Shown: positions 35,688 through 48,000 of the stretch, piece after piece
How positions within the stretch are numbered: position 1 is the stretch's first letter
Layout of the letters: each line of letters starts with the position of its first letter
Assembly: GCA_004431415.1 (NCBI GenBank)
Contig: QPMI01000044.1
Span: 480,321-544,320 of the forward strand
Length of the DNA: 64,000 bases
Source: Cyanophora paradoxa
Taxonomy: Eukaryota; Glaucocystophyceae; Cyanophorales; Cyanophoraceae
Reading direction: 5' to 3'
Notes under the pieces: model-generated
Database searches by the model: none
Told to the model about the DNA's origin: nothing
The model's input: the letters and a program-made list of their open reading frames with translations, nothing else
Translations under genes and position numbers: made by a program

Positions 35688-35706
35688 GGGGGGGCGGAGC
35701 CCCCCC
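35688..35706. repeat. G/C hairpin with 8-bp stem
   Basis: GGGGGGGC pairs with GCCCCCCC around a 3-nt GGA loop. It lies in a G-rich stretch downstream of the AT-rich segment. It has no obvious gene context. Confidence 0.5.
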
Positions 35707-36175
35707 TGCTTGTGAACAGGGTGCGCCAAAAAAAGCGCCGAAACCTGCCGATTTTGGCCAAATTCCAAGTCGGAGATCCGGCGTTTGTTAGCACACTCAA
35801 GTTCGTAAGTACTACCCCCCCCCCAGCGCTGTGGAATACGCGTACGCCCTCTAGTACTACCGCAGTGCGTGACCCGGGGTGACTGACCCCCGCTTGCATT
35901 TCCCGCGGCGCATATGAAGCGCCGCGGACTTCTCGTAGTGTGGTGGCTTTTCGAATGTTTCAGGCCGTAAAGTAAGCCGGCACAGCTATCTATACTACAG
36001 CTAACGTAGTACGACAAGATCCTATAGCTAGCTCTGCTCGTCCTACGGTACGCTGCATGCCGCAGTGCTAAACCGACCATTATATGTACACAAGTTCCAT
36101 ATATACGTATACTTGCGCATTCGCTTACAGGTAAAGCTAGAAGATCTAGAAGACGCTATCGAAAGTTGCGCTACG

Positions 36176-39000
36176 TCACAGGTGGATGGCGACCGCAGCG
36201 GCTCTGCCATCGTCGCCCTTGGGGGGTGCCCTGCCTGCTCCTGCATTCGCCTGCTGCGGAGCGCCCAAGCCGGCAATAGCGCTCGAGCTGGAGCTGCCGG
36301 CCCCGCTCGAGGTCGAGCCCGAGAGATCGATGAGCCGGACGGGGAGGTTGGGGATGGGGAGCGCGGCGCCCGCGAGGTTGTAGGCGTAGCGGCTGCTGGG
36401 GCCGGCGCTGCCGACGGCGGGGCGTGCCGACGTTGACGCCGCCGCGGACAGTGGGAATGCAAAAGGCGGGAGGGTATGGGGCCGGGAGGGGCGGCCGCTG
36501 GGCCGGCCCGATGCATCCAACACGAAAGACGCCGGGGGCGACGGTCGCTGGGCCGACTTAGATCTGGAGGCCTCTCCAGTGCCGTCATCATCATAAATGT
36601 CGATCAGGCCCTCAATTTGTCCGAAGCTATTGCTTCGCCTTCGGTTCATTCGGGCCTCTGCACGCGCGGATTTTGCGGGCCTCGTGGGTGTGCCCGAATT
36701 CGAGCTCAGCGAGACGACATGTACAGTGGCTGGGTGTGGTCTGTCCGCGACATCTCCGTGGGAGCGAGGCTGCATCTCTACTTTTGGATGCGCTGTCAAC
36801 GGCTCGCTTGCGACCGATCCGTCGACGACGGAGTCTTCTCCTGCATCGGCGTCGCGGCGCGGCTTCTGCGTTTCGCATTAGATTGGAGCTTTGAAGTGCA
36901 TCATTTCATTTTCATGCGATAAGAGGGAGCGGTCGCTCATCACCTTGACGAAGTATCGCGCGGTGAGGAATGCGACTGCAATCTGGCCTCCGACCTGCCG
37001 CGAGCCGCTTTGTCAGCCGTGGACGAGCCGCAATCGCGAGATGGTTGCCATCGCAGTTGAGACGCGCGCACGGCGATGGCGGTCTGCGTGAGGGACGACA
37101 GGTCTGCCAGCATATCGGCCACCGTGGCCTTCACCTTACGGTACACCTGCGGCAGGGCGCGTCAACACGAGTGACGCGCCGTCGACCCGCGAGCGGCTGG
37201 AGGCGAGCGCGCCATGACGTAAATGTTGTCGATGTTGAAGAGGACGCGGAAGGCGACCGACTCTCCAGCACACTCCGGGTCGGAGAGCGGTTTCGTGAAC
37301 GAGCAGAGGGCCTGTTATTATTGCAGTTAACGTTGGGCCGGAACGACGTGAGAAGAATATAAATATTAATGTGGTGAAAGTCAAAGGAGATCCACACGCA
37401 CGAAGGATCCCTCGCCCTTCTCGGCCGCGCGGTTGTCAGCTGGACGCAGGGCCGCGTCGTACCGTGGCGTCCCGTCGCGCTCGTCCTGTAACGCGCGCGC
37501 CTCATCGTCAGATGCATGCGCGCAAAACTGCAGCACGGGCACAAGCAACCGTGACGTTCAGACCTCAAAGTGCAGCGGAAATAGGGACACGGGGACGGTG
37601 ACCGGGAGCGTGCCGCGGAAGACGGAGAACTCGGCTTGCGAGGAGGGCACGATCACGCCCTCGATGGAGAGGTTCGACGGGACCTGCTTCGCGCATCAGG
37701 GAACGCAACAACCTAGCTTCATGCAAAGACGAACGTGGATGGCATAATTGATGGCGACCGCAAACGCGAGGCGCGATACTAGGCGGAAGTCGACTGTCAC
37801 GTTGCTGGCCGCCAAGAGACGGCATTGTTTGCACCGCCAGGTCACTCTGCGCGCACGCATGAGGAATCACATTAGTACAGCTGTTGCGTGCACGTCGAGG
37901 CATGAACGGACAAGCAAGTACGGCGTGCAGCGATGAAGCTCGTTTCAGCAACTGGCTCGGGCGAGCCATCGACGGGCCCGATGCCAGAAACGAACACGTC
38001 GACACCGGCGCGCCCGTCAAAGCGGGAAAGCGATGCGTTGCCGGAGCTCTCTGCGGCTCGTTTCACAATCTGGCAGGGACCTGCGCAACCGGTCATGATT
38101 AGACGCTCTTCGAATCCAACAAAAACAAAGCAGAAAAAACTCCAAGTTCACCGGCAAATCCAGCAAAGGAGGCCGTGACGTTCAGAGGGCCGGCGATGCT
38201 GGCGGCCGACGGCGAGGCCCCCGGCTGGAGCGTCTGGATGATACTGAAGTTCGCGATGGACTGGGCATGCGCACGAATGCCGGGCGGTCAGAGCCCACGC
38301 ATTGCAGCATGGCCCATCTCGAATTCGAAGCGCACAAATTGCAGGAGAACGTAGCCGGCTGCGATGGCGGCGAGACCGATGCCGATCATCGTGAAGACGA
38401 CGCCGTAGCGAGTCTTCTGGTTTTCCTCTTCGTCCTCCGCCGCTTCCTCTTCTTCCGTTTTTGCGGACACGCTCTTCGCTCCACCTTTTACTTCCTCGCG
38501 CTTAGCCGCGATGAGATCGGTGTACAGCCGGTCGAGCTTGAGGATCTGTCGACCGAGACGTTGGCGGCGGAATTGAGCTTGAAAGAAGGCAAAGCGCCCG
38601 CGTACGTGCTCAAATCGACGATTCTTGCGCTCTTTGCGCTCGAGCTTCCGCTCCGAAGGAGCAGCCAGCGGAATCTATGCGGGGGCAGGTTAGCGTAGAG
38701 CTTCGTACAACCAAATGCATCGAGTGCACCTTTAAATACGAGTAGAGGCAGACGCCGGCAAGGATGAGCAGGACTCCAGTGCACGCCACCAGCACCGCGA
38801 AAATCTGTGCACGGTACGAATTTATTTTCCAGGCCTAGGAGGCGTTCTGCTCTCTGGACAACTCCGCACCAGGTAAAGGCGCTGATTCGCGACCTCCTCG
38901 GTGCGGATTTCCTGCCGAGTCATTCGATTCATGGCGTTTGACGATGTAACTCTAGATCTGGGCCACGCACGGGTCGGAGGATGGTGGCCGAATTCGTGTC
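36176..39000 (-). other. copy B: membrane segments and C-terminal tail
   Basis: The layout matches copy A: VACTGVLLILAGVCLYSYL, an acidic Lys/Glu loop (KTEEEEAAEDEEENQK), VVFTMIGIGLAAIAAGYVLL, a sequon-bearing segment, then the Ser/Ala/Pro-rich last exon (36799-36176). The membrane segments are identical or nearly so to those of copy A, while the tail has several small in-frame indels relative to it (for example missing residues after SGRP and in TRPRP). That pattern fits constraint on the membrane part and relaxed constraint on the tail. Confidence 0.55.
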
Positions 39001-42000
39001 GTATCTGCGCATGCGAATCGTATTGTTAAGAAGCACATGTCATGCATTTGAATCACAGAATTTCCAGAATATTAAGAGGTGAATTTCGCACGTCACGTTC
39101 TCGCTTATGAATGACATCACGCTGTCCTCGCTTGTGATCCGCCTGAAAAAGTCCCCAGCAGCCATCAGCCTTCGCGTGCCCAGCAGGCCCCGCCGCTGGG
39201 TCCCTCCTGGCTGCGCAGGCTCCGCTCCCGCTGTCTCGCGGCCGGCGGCGAGGGCTTCGGAGATGGTCTGCGAAATGAACTTCTTGAAATCGGATATGTC
39301 GATTGGCTCCGACGTCGCGATTGGGCACAGCTGCGTCGACGAGCACGGCGTGCAGGTCGTGGACCCCGCGGCAGCCGCAAACGTGCCGGACGGGCTGCAG
39401 ATCCCGGGTTCAAATCCGCTCATTAGCATCCAGGTGCTGGAAAGTAAAGCCGCACGTACCAGGGCTCGCAGTAGGCCAGCGTCGCGTTTCGGAAGGTGCC
39501 TTTCGCGCAGACCTGCCGTCGCTATGTTGGCGCCGGAGAAACGGAAACGAGTCAAGCACCACAGCGCACCTCGCAGAACGTCTGAGACTCGTCCGACTGA
39601 GTGAAAAAATAATGACGCTCGTTAGTGAAACGAACAAAGACGCTGCGAGGAAATGTAACCCACCACAGTGCCCTCCAAACTGCGCAAAGTATCAGCTTGT
39701 GGGCGAAACCAGGTCGAATGCAGAGCGGGCTCAAAGCTCACCACGACATACATCCCGTGGAGCCCGCTTGCGAGATCGTGTTCACGGGGCACGGAAGGCA
39801 GACGTCGCTGTTCGCAGGCAGGTACATGGACGACGGGCACGGGATACACCGCGTGCGGCTCTCGTCCGAGATTGATCCAGCAGCGCAGCGGGTGCAAGTG
39901 GCATCTGCGGCGCAGATTCAGGATTGCGTCCAAGCAGCTTAACGGCGGATCGGAAGAGCGAACCACTAGCGCGTGAGGTAGTCAGAGGCGGGCACGAAAC
40001 GCAAACGCCCTTGCTGGGGTACGTTCCAGCCTCGCAATCTGCAATGAAAGGTTCGGGATTGCCAAGTTCGAAGAATTCTAAGCAGCAGCTTCTCACCCCT
40101 GCAGTCCGCGCGGTCTTCGCGTGGCACCTTTCCCGACGGACTGCTCCCAATGTGAGCAGAATGGAGGTGGTTTGATAGAGAGCTCTTATGAAGTTCGTAG
40201 AAACTTCGGATCGAGACGCACCACTGCTCGCACTCGCCGTTGCCTGGGGCCCGCGAGACGGTTCCAGGGCCACAGGGAATGCACCCCGTACTGTTGCTGT
40301 CCAGCGGCCTGTAGAAACCCTGCGAACGAAGTACAATGTTACTTTAGCAGCCCCGCACACTGTACACTTTTGAGGTCGCACCAGTGCGCAGGGCTCGCAG
40401 ACGCGGCGGTTCGCCGACGAAGTGTACCCCGCTCCGCACGGGCTACACTCGAATGCCGTTCCTGGATCGGGTGCAATAAAGGTCTCGGGACACTTGAGCA
40501 CGCCAAGTCAGTTTATGTCACTGGGAAATTAGAGGGAGAGCGATGCACACTCGTAAGCAGGTCTGCGTGCCCTCCGGCATGAATGTGCCTGGCGTGCACG
40601 GAATGCACTCGGTAGAATCTTCGGAAGCGTACGAGCCGGGCTCGCAGAGCTGACACGCCTGCGAGCCTGCTGGCGCCCAGGTCCCGATCCGGCATGGCAG
40701 GCAGATGTTCATGTTCCGCGGCTTGAACGTGCCCGCTTGGCATGGATTGCAGCGCGTGCTACGAAAGAGAGTGTCGGTCACAAACAGCCGATCGTAAACG
40801 AGATAAGAGCGCAAGCAATCTTCGCTTACCGGTCGGCGTTGGAGATCTCGCCAGGACCACATGCTGTGCACGCGACAAGTCCTCGCTCCTCTGCGATGGT
40901 TCCCTCCTCGCAGAGCCGGCAGGTCCGCGTGCCGTTGGCCTCCATATATCCAGCGGGGCACGGCACGCAGGTCACGCGATCGTCGGAGGACTGCGTCCCC
41001 GGAGGGCTGCGAGACGGATTCAAAATATCGATACACGTGAAGGCATGGCAGGAAGAGAGGGCGTATGCAAACCACAGATCGCATTCGGCACGGCCAGGCG
41101 CGTTGGAGTAATAACCATTCGAACAAGAGAGGCACGTGCTGCTGTTTGCAGGCCTCGCTGTACCGCTCGGGCACGGTGTGCACTCCTGGTGCGTCTCGTC
41201 CGCAACGGACCCGGGCTCGCTGTGCAAATGCGTTAGTGATAGAGCAATAGACAGTGCAAAGAAGATAAACAGTCTCATGGCTCACCATTCCTGGCAGGAG
41301 AACATTCCCAGAAGGGGAGCGTACATGTTTCCAATGCAGTCACGGCACCGCCACTCCTTCTCGTATGTGCCCCGAGGGCACGAGAGGCAAGTCGCGAGAT
41401 CGTCGCTCGGGACCGTGCCCCTCGCGCAGATGGTGTAGTTGCTCGACGCGGCCGGGGCCACTGACCCCACCGGCACTCGCTGGCACGACACCATCGGAGC
41501 GTGCCTGTAGTATCCCACCATGCACGCTGCTCGTGCTCGCCGTCAGCGTGCACTTATTCTTCCGGCAGAGCGCAACGCACGCATGCAGCTCTGCCTGTCC
41601 GCCGCGGCCTCGTAGCCCTCCGGGCACGTCTCGCACTGGTCCTTCCCAGGGTCTGACGTGATGGTGTTCGGCGGGCAAGGCAGGCACTGGTCCTCCAGCT
41701 GGTAGCTCCCCGCGCGGCATTCGACACAGTCCGACCGGATCGTTGATGGCACTTGCCCGTTGCCGCATATTTCGTAGACCGCAGAGCCCTGCATGGCGGC
41801 GGCGCGGGCTGGAACAGGGGTGCACTGGGACATGTCCGCGGCGCGGTAGGTGCCAAATGGGCACGGCTCGCAGGACTGCTGGTCGGCCGAAGCAGCGTAG
41901 CCCGGTGCACAGGGTGAGCACCAAGCTGCTCCGACAGTGCTCACGATGGAGTTCAGCGGGCACTGCAGGCAGCTGTCCTCGAGCTGGTACTGGCCTGCAG

Positions 42001-45000
42001 CACGCATTAATGCAGGTTTGCGAAAGACTTCCAAGGGAACAGTTGTTTGCTCGCCTGCAGGGCACGGGACGCAGGTCGCCTTGATCCCATCCGGGACGTG
42101 CCCGCTTGCGCACACGGTGTATGCCGACGACCCCTGCATGGCGGCGGCGCGCTTCGGGACGGGGGAGCAGACGGTCATGCGTGCGTTCCGCCATGTTCCC
42201 GTTGGGCACGGCTCGCAGTTCTGTGCATCTGCCGAAGCGATCGTGCCTGTGCTACAAAGGCTGCAGACAAACGATCCAGGTGCCGATGCGATGTGGTTGA
42301 TCGCGCAGGGCAGACAGCTGTCCCCAACCTGCCGCAATCCTGCGCAAGGCAATTTTAATGGGACGTCTATGTCAGCAGCAGTTTCCTCGAGAGATTCGAA
42401 AAGTGCACCGGCGGGGCAGGCGATGCAGGAAGCTTTGGTGCCATCTGGAATAAATCCGGGATTGCAGAGCGTGTAGTTGGCAGAGCCCTCGAGGGCCACC
42501 GCTCGCGAAGGTGCACGGTTGCAGACGGGCATTACACCATGCCGATACGAGCCTGATCGCACCGCAGCTGCAGCGTTAGAAAACAACGAAAGAAAGTGTA
42601 CATGCCCCCCATAAACAATCCAAATGTACTACAAGCATGCTCACCGACAGGACATTTGAAGCACAGGCGCCGATCCGCCGATGCGTACTCGCCATCCGGA
42701 CACGCCGTGCAATTGGTTGAGCCTTCGAACGCTGCGACCTCGTTCTGTCCGCACGGGATGCACTCCCCTGCCCCCTGAGACTCCGCGGTCCCGCCGCGGC
42801 AAGGCACGCACGACTGCTCCGATGTCATTCTAGTGAAGCGGGCCTCTGGGAGGGGCATTGTACCAGGCGGTCCGGCGGCGACACGAAGCCGGGCTCGCAT
42901 TTCTTGCAGCCAGTGCCGTCAGGCGATGCGTGGTCTGGGGCGAGCACCGTGTATAAGAGGGCGCATCGGCCAAATGATAAGGGGTCCGAGATGGAATCTA
43001 GAAAAGCTGAATGGGATTTTGAATACCATTCTCGCAAACGAGACAGATGCTTGCATTTGAAGGCTTTCCGTATCCAGGCCTGAGGAAAAATGCTACTCTG
43101 TATACGAGCAGACAGCTCTGCCAAAGGCCTCATACCTGCACCACATGCACCCGTCTTGCTTCTCATTCGGGATTTGGCCCTGGAACAGAAGCCAAAGTCA
43201 TAATTTGAAAGCAAGAGTAGAAGTTCGATCAAGATCTGCATTGGTTAGGAAGCACTTGCGCGTTTGCGTACCGCTGGGCACTCTTCGCATTCTCCGAACT
43301 GCTTTCGTTCGGAGAAGAGCGCAGCGGGGCAGCGTTCGCAGCCGCTACTCCGGTCGGGCTGGTAGTATCCTGGCTCGCTGTGGAAACTTGATGCGTAAAT
43401 GCACATGCACAGCCGTGACAATTGCGTGCAATGAGTTCGAACCATGCTGTACACTGCTGGCGCGTCGCATCCGCAACTGTTCCAGGCTCACTGTGCACGT
43501 GAGACACGTAAGAAACAGCCTCGAATCTTCATGAAGCGCATCATGCATGTCAGAATAAATTTAATGTGGGCAAACCAGTCGATGCAACTTGTCATCGTCA
43601 AGTTGGGCGCGATGGAGTTGCCTGCATACATCGAGCAAGTGTCACAAAACATGACGCGCAAAAGACATCGAACAAGCCCGCACCAATGCAGTCGCGGCAC
43701 CGCCACTCCTTCTCGTATGTGCCCCGAGGACACGAGAGGCACGTTGCGAGGTCGTCGCTCGGGACCGTGCCCCTCGCGCAGACAGTGTAATTCCTGGACG
43801 CGGCTGGGGCCACTGACCCCACCGGCACTCGCTGGCACGACACCATCGGGGCGTGCCTGTAGTACCCCGCCAAGCACGCTGCATGCGATTCCCGTCAGCG
43901 TGCGTTCATCCTCCGTACAGAATGCAAGCAGCGCACGTGTGCAGCTCTGCCTGTCCGCCGCGGCATCGTAGCCCTCCGGGCACGTCTCGCACTGGTCCTT
44001 CCCGGGGTCTGACGTGATCGTGTTTGGCGGGCACGGCAGGCACTGGTCCTCCAGCTGGTAGCTCCCCGCGCGGCATTCAACACAGTCTGATCGGATCGCT
44101 GACGGCACTTTTCCGCTGCCGCACACTTCGTAGACCGCGGAGCCCTGCTTGGCAGCGGCGCGAGCCGGGACGGGGGTGCATTGGGACATGTCCGCGGCGC
44201 GGTAGGTGCCGAATGGGCACGGCTCGCAGGACTGTTGATCAGAAGAGGCCACGTTGCCTGCTGCGCATGGGGTGCACTGCGCTGCTCCGATGGTGCTCAC
44301 GATGGAGTTCAGCGGGCACTGCAGGCAGCTGTCCTCGAGTTGAAATAGGCCTGCAGCACGCGTAAACGCAGGTTTGCAAAAGATATCCAAAGTAACAGCT
44401 GTCTAGATCTGCTCGCCTGCAGGGCACGGGACGCAGGTGGCCTTGGTCCCATCCGGGACGTGCCCGCTTGTGCAAACAGTGTACGCCGACGAGCCCTGCA
44501 TGGCGGCGGAGCGCTTTGGGACGGGGGTGCAGACGGTCATGTTTGCGTCCCGCCACGTCCCCACGGGGCACGGCTCGCAGGACTGCGCGTCTGCCGAGGC
44601 GACGTAGCCTGCTGCGCACGGCGCGCATTCGACCGTCCCAGCCGATGGAGCTATCGTATTCAACGGGCATGGGTAGCAGTCATCGCCGCTCTGGTAGGAG
44701 CCTGTGTGCAGCCGAGCAACGCGAATGAGAATGCGAGAATGCACGCGAGCAACATTTGCTCGCTCACCGCCTCGGCATGGCGTGCATGTGGCTTTCGTGC
44801 CATCAGGGACAAAGCCAGGTAGGCAAGCCGTGTAGTTGGAAGAACCGATGCGCGCAACAGCTCGAACAGACACGGCTTCGCAATTAGCCATCGCCCCATG
44901 CCGGTACGTGCCTACCGAAATCAAGCAGGATGTCAATAACATACAAGGAAGCCCAGAACTAGATAAGAAAGATATGCTGACCAGCTGGGCAGTCGAAGCA

Positions 45001-48000
45001 CAGTCGCTGGTCCGCTGATGCGTACTTGCCATCCGGGCACGCGGTGCAGTTTGAAGACGCCTCGAAAGGGGCGACCTCGTTCTGCGCGCACGGAAGGCAC
45101 TCCCCAGGGCGCCCGTATTCCGCGGTGCCGCCACGGCATGGCAGGCAGGCCTGCAGAAATACCCGCGGTGAGCGAGAAGTTTGATTAGGGCAACACTGAT
45201 CCTGAAGATTGGGAAGCACCGGGTACCTTTCTATCAGGCTGTGAGACATAGCCGGGACCACACTTTTCGCAGCCCTTGCCATCCGGGGATGCGTAATCTA
45301 TCAGAAACCCGATACGTTAGAAGACATAACTTCCATCATGCGCGTATTATATGCTGACCTTCATCGCACGACAAACAGACGGCCTCGTTCGGTGGAGCGC
45401 CGAAACCCGGGCGGCACCACGTGCATCCGTCCTGCTTGTCCGTCGTGACTTGCCCCTGCTCGTGCATGAGCCAGTTGATCATGATTTCTTCGAACATCAC
45501 GTAAAGAAAAGTGCGATTACCGGCGGGCAAGTGTTGCAGGGGCCGAAGTGCTCCGCCTCAGCCCACGTGCCGGGGAGACACGCCTCGCACGGCCGGAGCT
45601 CCGCAGGCTGATGCGTCCCCGGCGCGCTGCACGTGCACGTGCCCAGTCACAAGTAATTTGGAGACTGAAACGTTCGAAGCCACATGAGTGCTCACCAAGG
45701 TGCGCAGTTGGTCAAGTCTGGCGTGGGGTACGACCCGTTCGAGCCTGTGATGCACTAAGCCGCCGAGCGCAATTGAGAAGTACATGCAGTACAGAGGAGA
45801 CGCACAGCTTGAGCACGAATCGAGCGCGCCGCCCATGCTGTACTTGTTCGACGGACATGAAACACACGCGAGAGGCACTCGCTGGAGATATGTCCCGGGG
45901 AAGCTGAATTCAGAAATGGCAGTCAGAATTGCAGACAAGACCAGCAGTACATAGAACACGAACCAGGGTACACACTGGAACGTCCATTTGGCCTATAGAG
46001 GATAAAAGATCAGTACGGAAAAGCCATTCGGATGTCATTCTGTCATCTAACGTACCGAGGGTGTGAAAAGATTCTCAGCGCAAGGCGTGCACGGGTCGCC
46101 CGCTTTCATGGCAAAAGTGTGCTGTGGGCAGTCTGCCGAGAGCGGTTGAGCATGACAATCGGGATGCAAGTTTGATGCACAGCTGGAGGCTGAGCACCGT
46201 AGCAAGCCGAAGCGCCGAGGTCCGAAGACGTTCCAGCGCTGCACGTGGTGCATTCCGTGGCCCCCGCACCGCTGAATGTGCCGCTCGGGCAGCTGTCGCG
46301 GAAAGCTGAATCAGAGCGCGGCCGACGAGCCAGTCACAGTCGAAGGGCAGGAGTTGGCGCGCACAGTTCGGCATCTTCGTCGAGTAAAAGGCCTTCTCGC
46401 GGCGAGTAGCGCCCTGGCGAACAAAACCTGAGTCAGCCAGCACGCAAGGCAACGCAAGGGCCATTTTCGTCTAACTAGAGCACCGGCAGGCAAGTCGACG
46501 CAGAGATCGGCGATAGCGACAGAGCGGTTGAAGAGTGCAGCCTGGGGAAAAATTAGGCGATCTGAGCCAGCCCTATGCCGCGGCCAATCCCTCACCTCCC
46601 AGTTCCACCTGGTTCCTGGTTTGCATCGCGAGTGCAGCTTAATAACGTACGCCGGCTCGGAAACGACGAAAACCACCTGACCACCGAATCAGTCTTTGAT
46701 AATTTGCGAAAATGTTGTGTGAACACTGATCATAGGCCGCACCCAAGGGAGTTCGGAGAAAGGGATGCTTGGGTCGTTCTCGAACATCCGACCGCTGGAG
46801 TAGTCGTCGACAACTGTTGCGTACAATACGTTCGCCTGAATGACACGTCAGTCGCAATCGATCGAGGCAGGGAGATGCCGCGAACCGGGAAGTTTGATAC
46901 GATCGTGTTCACTTTCACAGTCGCATTGCTGAATGGTCCACTGGCGTCCACGTTCTCAAGGCGGATGAGCCGCGAGCCCGGGGCTCGCTCAGTAGCCCTC
47001 TTCATTCGGCGGCTGTGCACGTATTGCGGGCGCGTCTCGCGGTCCGACGCGAACGTAAAGACACGCGTATTCGCCTGCGTGTGAACCTCCTGCACAACGC
47101 TGCAGCGAAAAGATTCTTAGATGTGACGAGTCGCGAAGCAAGCAACCGGCGAAACACGCACTACAGGTTGCCGTCCTTGTATACAGCAGTAGCCACCTGC
47201 AAGGTTGTGTATTTCAGCTCATCTGCTGACAGCATGCAAAGCTCAGCGACCGGGCGGCACGCATACCGAAGTCCACTCCTGCCTCGTGCCGCGCCAGTCC
47301 GCGGTCTTATAAATTCGAATGCTGCCGTCGATGTTGGCTGCCGGGCCGGCCATCCCGCTCTGGAAGGCGTTCGCCTTGCGGACGCGAGTGACGCGGTCGC
47401 CGGTGACCAGAAGCTGTACTTCGAATTGGGCGGGTCGACCCAGCGGCCCTCGAGATACCCGTGGCCGTATCCAGCGTGGAGCGGGCGCTCGTTTTGAACC
47501 TGCTCGCAAGGTCAAAGCATGATTCTCCCCTCGCAAATTCTTAAGCAAATGAGCACAATCCAGTGGTCTGCGAGCGCGAGCTGCTCGGAGCGGAGGACCC
47601 GCGGCGCCGTGTGCGTGAAGACGGCCGTGCGGTACGTGGACGGAGCAGGGAAAGAGGGGTTGAAGCTCCGCACGCCGACGGGTGCATTCACAAAGCGTGA
47701 CGGGTCGACTTCCCACGTGAACATGGCAATCACGTGTGCGACAGCGCGCGCTCTGCAGATGCCCGACACAAGCAAAACGGGGCATGCCCCAGCGACCGAT
47801 GCGTTGGGGAAGAACGGAATCCTGAGGCGAGTTGAATACCGAAGGCGGGCAAGGTGGTTGCGCATATCGTCGAGGCGCACCGAACGATGGCGTGGTACAG
47901 AATCGGTCCTCCGTCGGCAATGCGCCCGTCGGCGTGCACAGCCTGCACAGAGGCCCCCACAGGGAACGAGTCGGCAAAGAAGGCGCTGTTCTCTTCCGGC

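Larger units (their letters stand above)
31342..36175. other. non-coding region between the 219-aa gene and giant gene B
   Basis: A mosaic of very GC-rich palindromic islands (31,690-31,860 and 32,915-33,400), a 7-nt tandem repeat, a Ser-codon-rich remnant with T-ending codons (32,080-32,465), moderately GC-rich sequence (33.4-34.9 kb) and an AT-rich stretch (34.96-35.66 kb). From about 35,938 to 36,175 it matches the 3' flank of giant gene A. Open frames of 100-250 codons in 33.2-34.8 kb are overlapping low-complexity frames and are not supported as genes. Confidence 0.5.
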
